Shown here: positions 61,950 to 64,000 of the stretch, in pieces
How positions within the stretch are numbered: position 1 is the first letter of the stretch
Layout of the letters: each line of letters starts with the position of its first letter
Source of the DNA: Bosea sp. RAC05
Lineage (GTDB): Bacteria; Pseudomonadota; Alphaproteobacteria; Rhizobiales; Beijerinckiaceae
Direction: 5' to 3'
DNA: 64,000 bases
Assembly: GCF_001713455.1 (NCBI RefSeq)
Contig: NZ_CP016464.1
Coordinates: 2,218,001-2,282,000 of the forward strand
The notes under the pieces: generated by a model
Databases searched by the model: none
What the model was told of the DNA's origin: nothing
Seen by the model: only the letters and a program-made list of their open reading frames with translations
Translations under genes and position numbers: made by a program

Positions 61950-62060
61950 GGTCTCGTCCCTGTGGCTCGCCCATCATGATCGCAGGCGTTGCCGCTGCCA
62001 GATAAGCCGATCGCTCGCGATAACGCGATAACCAATTTGATCGCATTACCTAACCTGATG

Positions 62061-62990
62061 TTATCCTGCCAGCCGGCTGCGGGCCTCTGGGGCACGCGGT
62101 CTCACCACCGCGTCCATCTCCTGCCGCAGCAGGGTCACGAAGGTCTCGGCATAGACGGACGGCGCCTTGTCGTTCTTGATCGCGACATAGGTCTGGAACT
62201 GCGTCGGCTCGGCGATCGGGATCGTGGCGATGCCCTGCATCGAGCCATGCGCCACGGTGAACTGGTCGATCACCGCAATGCCGAGCCCGGCCCGGACGAG
62301 CGAGCAGACGGTCGTGCCGAAGCGCGCCTTGATGACGATGTCGTAGGCGAGGCCCTGGCGGCTGAAGATCTCGGCCATGATCCGTCCGTAGGGGTCGTTG
62401 GGGTCGATGCCGATCAGCGGGTGGCGCACGATCTCGGTCGCCGAGATGACCGGCCGCCCGGCGAGCTCATGACCCTCGGGCACGATGCAGAGCAACTCGC
62501 CCCGGCTCAGCGGCACGAAATCGATGCCGGGATGGTCGAGCTTGTAGCTCATCGCCGCGATCTCGCCGCGCCCGAGGAGGAGGTAGTCGAGCGCCTCCTC
62601 GATCTTGAGGATGTTGATGTCGAGCCGAAGATCGGGGTGCTTGCGCTTCAGCTTCTCGATCGCGCGCGGCACCATCACATGGCAGATGCTCGGCACCGAG
62701 CCGATCCGCAATTCGACGCCGCCGCCACGCTCGATCCGCGCCAAGGTATAGTGGAGGTCGTCGACCTTTTTGTAGACGCCGTTGATCTGCTCGAAGATGT
62801 CGTTGGCCTCCGGCGTCGGCACATAGCGCCCGTGCCGGCGCTCGAACAGCTTCAGCCGCAGGGTTCGCTCGGTGTGCTTCATCAGCCGGCTGATGCCCGG
62901 CGCCGAGACAGCGAGCAGCTTGGCCGCACCGCTGATCGTGCCGGTGATCATGATGGCGCGGATCACCTCGATCTGTCGCAAGGTGAGCAT
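62061..62990 (-). CDS. LysR-family transcriptional regulator
   Basis: A 309-residue LTTR: N-terminal winged HTH MLTLRQIEVIRAIMITGTISGAAKLLAVSAPGISRLMKHTERTLRLKLFERRHGRYVPTPEANDIFEQI and a periplasmic-binding-like effector domain (ELRIGSVPSICHVMVPRAIEKLKRKHPDLRLDINIL... ). It is encoded just upstream of the quinate/shikimate dehydrogenase gene in the same direction, with a 111-base gap, and divergent from the hydratase gene. Likely activator of one or both. The gap contains repeats of GCGATAAC and flanking GATCGC (61989-62045) that may be its site. Confidence 0.92.
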   Translation of the reverse strand: MLTLRQIEVIRAIMITGTISGAAKLLAVSAPGISRLMKHTERTLRLKLFERRHGRYVPTPEANDIFEQINGVYKKVDDLHYTLARIERGGGVELRIGSVPSICHVMVPRAIEKLKRKHPDLRLDINILKIEEALDYLLLGRGEIAAMSYKLDHPGIDFVPLSRGELLCIVPEGHELAGRPVISATEIVRHPLIGIDPNDPYGRIMAEIFSRQGLAYDIVIKARFGTTVCSLVRAGLGIAVIDQFTVAHGSMQGIATIPIAEPTQFQTYVAIKNDKAPSVYAETFVTLLRQEMDAVVRPRAPEARSRLAG

Positions 62991-63224
62991 GGCCGTTCCG
63001 TCCCCTCAGCGTCTTTTGACGCCGAGCGGAGGCGAGCGACGCCCGGCTGTCAAGCCGCCGGAGGGGAGGGGCGGATCTCTCGGCCTCTGCAGCCCGAAAG
63101 CCCCGAGCGCCCGAACCATGGCCTCGCCGTCGCTGCGGCGGGGGTGGCCTCGCGGGCGCGGGTCGTGCAGGGTGCGCGCCGAACACCGGCCAGGCCGGGA
63201 CGATGAGGACAGGGACGAGACGCC

Positions 63225-63977
63225 ATGCCGACCACGAATGAGACCCTGCGCGATGCGCTGGTCGCAAGCCGCCGCGACAAGAGCCTGATCGAGATGGCCG
63301 AGCAGCCGGTGCCGGGCTCCTTCCTCGACGGGCTGGCGATCCAGGCCGACATCGCCAGGACGCTCGGCCATGTGAAGGCGGGCTGGAAGGTGGCCATCGC
63401 CGAGGACGGCATGCCGGTCGCCGGCCTGATGCCCGGCCCCTGGCTCGCGCCCGGCGACGTCTATGACGGTGCGATCGGGGCCGAACTGCGCGTCGAGATC
63501 GAGATCGCCCTGCGCCTCGCCCGCGACGTGCCGATGCGCCCGGGCCAGCCCTATTCGCGCGCCGAACTGCTCGGCCATTGCGACAAGGCCTATCTCGGCA
63601 TCGAGATCGTCGAGAGCCGTCTCGCCAACTGGCAGGGCGTGCCCTTCGCGCTCTGGCTCGCCGACGCGCTCGGCCATGGTGGCTACTATCTCGGCCAGGA
63701 ACTCGACATGACGGTGCTCGACGATCTCTCGGGCCTGGACTGCTTCATCTCGCTCAACGGTGTGACGCTCTACGACCGGCCGGCGGTGCATTCCAACGGC
63801 GATCCGATGGCGCCGTTCCTCGCCTGGGCCAACCGCAAGGACGAACTGATGGGCGGCCTGCGCGCCGGCCAGATCGTCACGACGGGCAGCCTCTGCGGCG
63901 GCGTGCTCTCGCCGGGCAAGGGCGAGATCGTCACCAAGCTCGCCCCGCTGGGGGGCGTTTCGCTGACGCTTCGGTAG
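63225..63977 (+). CDS. 2-keto-4-pentenoate hydratase / fumarylacetoacetate hydrolase superfamily protein
   Basis: A 250-residue protein of the hydratase/decarboxylase group of the FAH superfamily. Visible: KAGWKVAIAEDGMPVAGLMPGPWL, RVEIEIALRLARDVPMRPGQPYSRAELLGHCDKAYLGIEIVESRL (E-x-E metal site in the E.EIA..L form) and a C-terminal LRAGQIVTTGSLCGGVLSPGKGEIVTKLAPLGGVSLTL, the usual TG(S/T)..G......G. ending. Such enzymes hydrate 2-oxopent-4-enoate or decarboxylate 4-oxalocrotonate in meta-cleavage of aromatics. Divergent from the LysR gene; the link to quinate catabolism is by position only. Confidence 0.82.
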   Translation: MPTTNETLRDALVASRRDKSLIEMAEQPVPGSFLDGLAIQADIARTLGHVKAGWKVAIAEDGMPVAGLMPGPWLAPGDVYDGAIGAELRVEIEIALRLARDVPMRPGQPYSRAELLGHCDKAYLGIEIVESRLANWQGVPFALWLADALGHGGYYLGQELDMTVLDDLSGLDCFISLNGVTLYDRPAVHSNGDPMAPFLAWANRKDELMGGLRAGQIVTTGSLCGGVLSPGKGEIVTKLAPLGGVSLTLR

Positions 63978-64000
63978 CCAGGACGATCACATCCGCCGGA

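Noticed and set aside
1..64000. CRISPR array, prophage, rRNA operon or replication origin
   Set aside because: No regularly spaced direct repeats, phage structural genes, rRNA sequence or DnaA-box cluster was seen.

Overview
The window looks like a chromosomal segment of a high-GC alphaproteobacterium of the order Hyphomicrobiales; Bosea or a close relative is my best guess. The guess rests on protein style, the ethylmalonyl-CoA pathway pair ccr and mcd, a CtrA-type box in the flagellar locus, and short alphaproteobacterial forms of flagellin and FlgD. No rRNA or species marker is present, so the genus is inference.

Layout. (1) 1-188: the end of a TctA-type transporter gene. (2) 826-10195: a tightly coupled seven-gene plus-strand operon encoding an HMG-CoA reductase, a UbiA-type prenyltransferase, a PEP-synthase/rifampin-phosphotransferase-like enzyme, a BtaA-like 3-amino-3-carboxypropyl transferase, a prenol-kinase-like membrane protein, a GNAT-like acyltransferase and an OleC-like AMP-forming ligase. 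I cannot match this set to a described pathway; it reads as an uncharacterised isoprenoid/aminolipid-type biosynthetic system and is the best candidate for something new. (3) 10808-20387: a minus-strand flagellar filament/hook cluster (fliC, fliD, fliS, flgD, flgE, an flgN-like gene, flgK, flgL) with an ECF sigma factor at its upstream end. (4) 20771-22208: a scar of mobile DNA, with a decayed IS3-family element and an integrase fragment beside tRNA-Ser(GCU), followed by tRNA-Phe. (5) 22427-26409: an enolase-superfamily enzyme, then a TPP riboswitch and thiO-thiS-thiG-thiE. (6) 26425-31068: a palindromic repeat, a SelW-like protein, a DUF3616 protein, an M32 carboxypeptidase, a small lipoprotein and an Old Yellow Enzyme. 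(7) 31193-36064: a MarR regulator with a palindromic operator, then an RND efflux pair.

(8) 36003-42682 (minus): a metallophosphoesterase, a kinase-UspA fusion, an APH-type kinase, an acyl-CoA dehydrogenase, a DCC-family protein and a saccharopine-dehydrogenase-like/DUF4166 protein; the APH/ACAD pair resembles 4-hydroxyacyl-CoA catabolism (LvaA/LvaC, human ACAD11). (9) 42789-52377: lysC, ubiG, a small membrane protein, ccr, HicAB, a glutathione transferase, an EamA exporter, mcd and an HD-GYP protein. (10) 52447-53029: a HigA-like antitoxin whose toxin gene carries a nonsense codon. (11) 53094-61949 (minus): a probable quinate/shikimate uptake and catabolism operon: a quinate/shikimate dehydrogenase-like AroE, a LivKHMGF transporter, a Gfo/Idh/MocA oxidoreductase and a QuiC-type 3-dehydroshikimate dehydratase, interrupted by two GC-rich inverted repeat pairs. 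A LysR regulator lies upstream, with a hydratase/FAH-superfamily gene divergent from it.

The window is mostly dense, overlapping-start operons. Gene-poor stretches are 189-825, 10196-10807 and 20388-20770.
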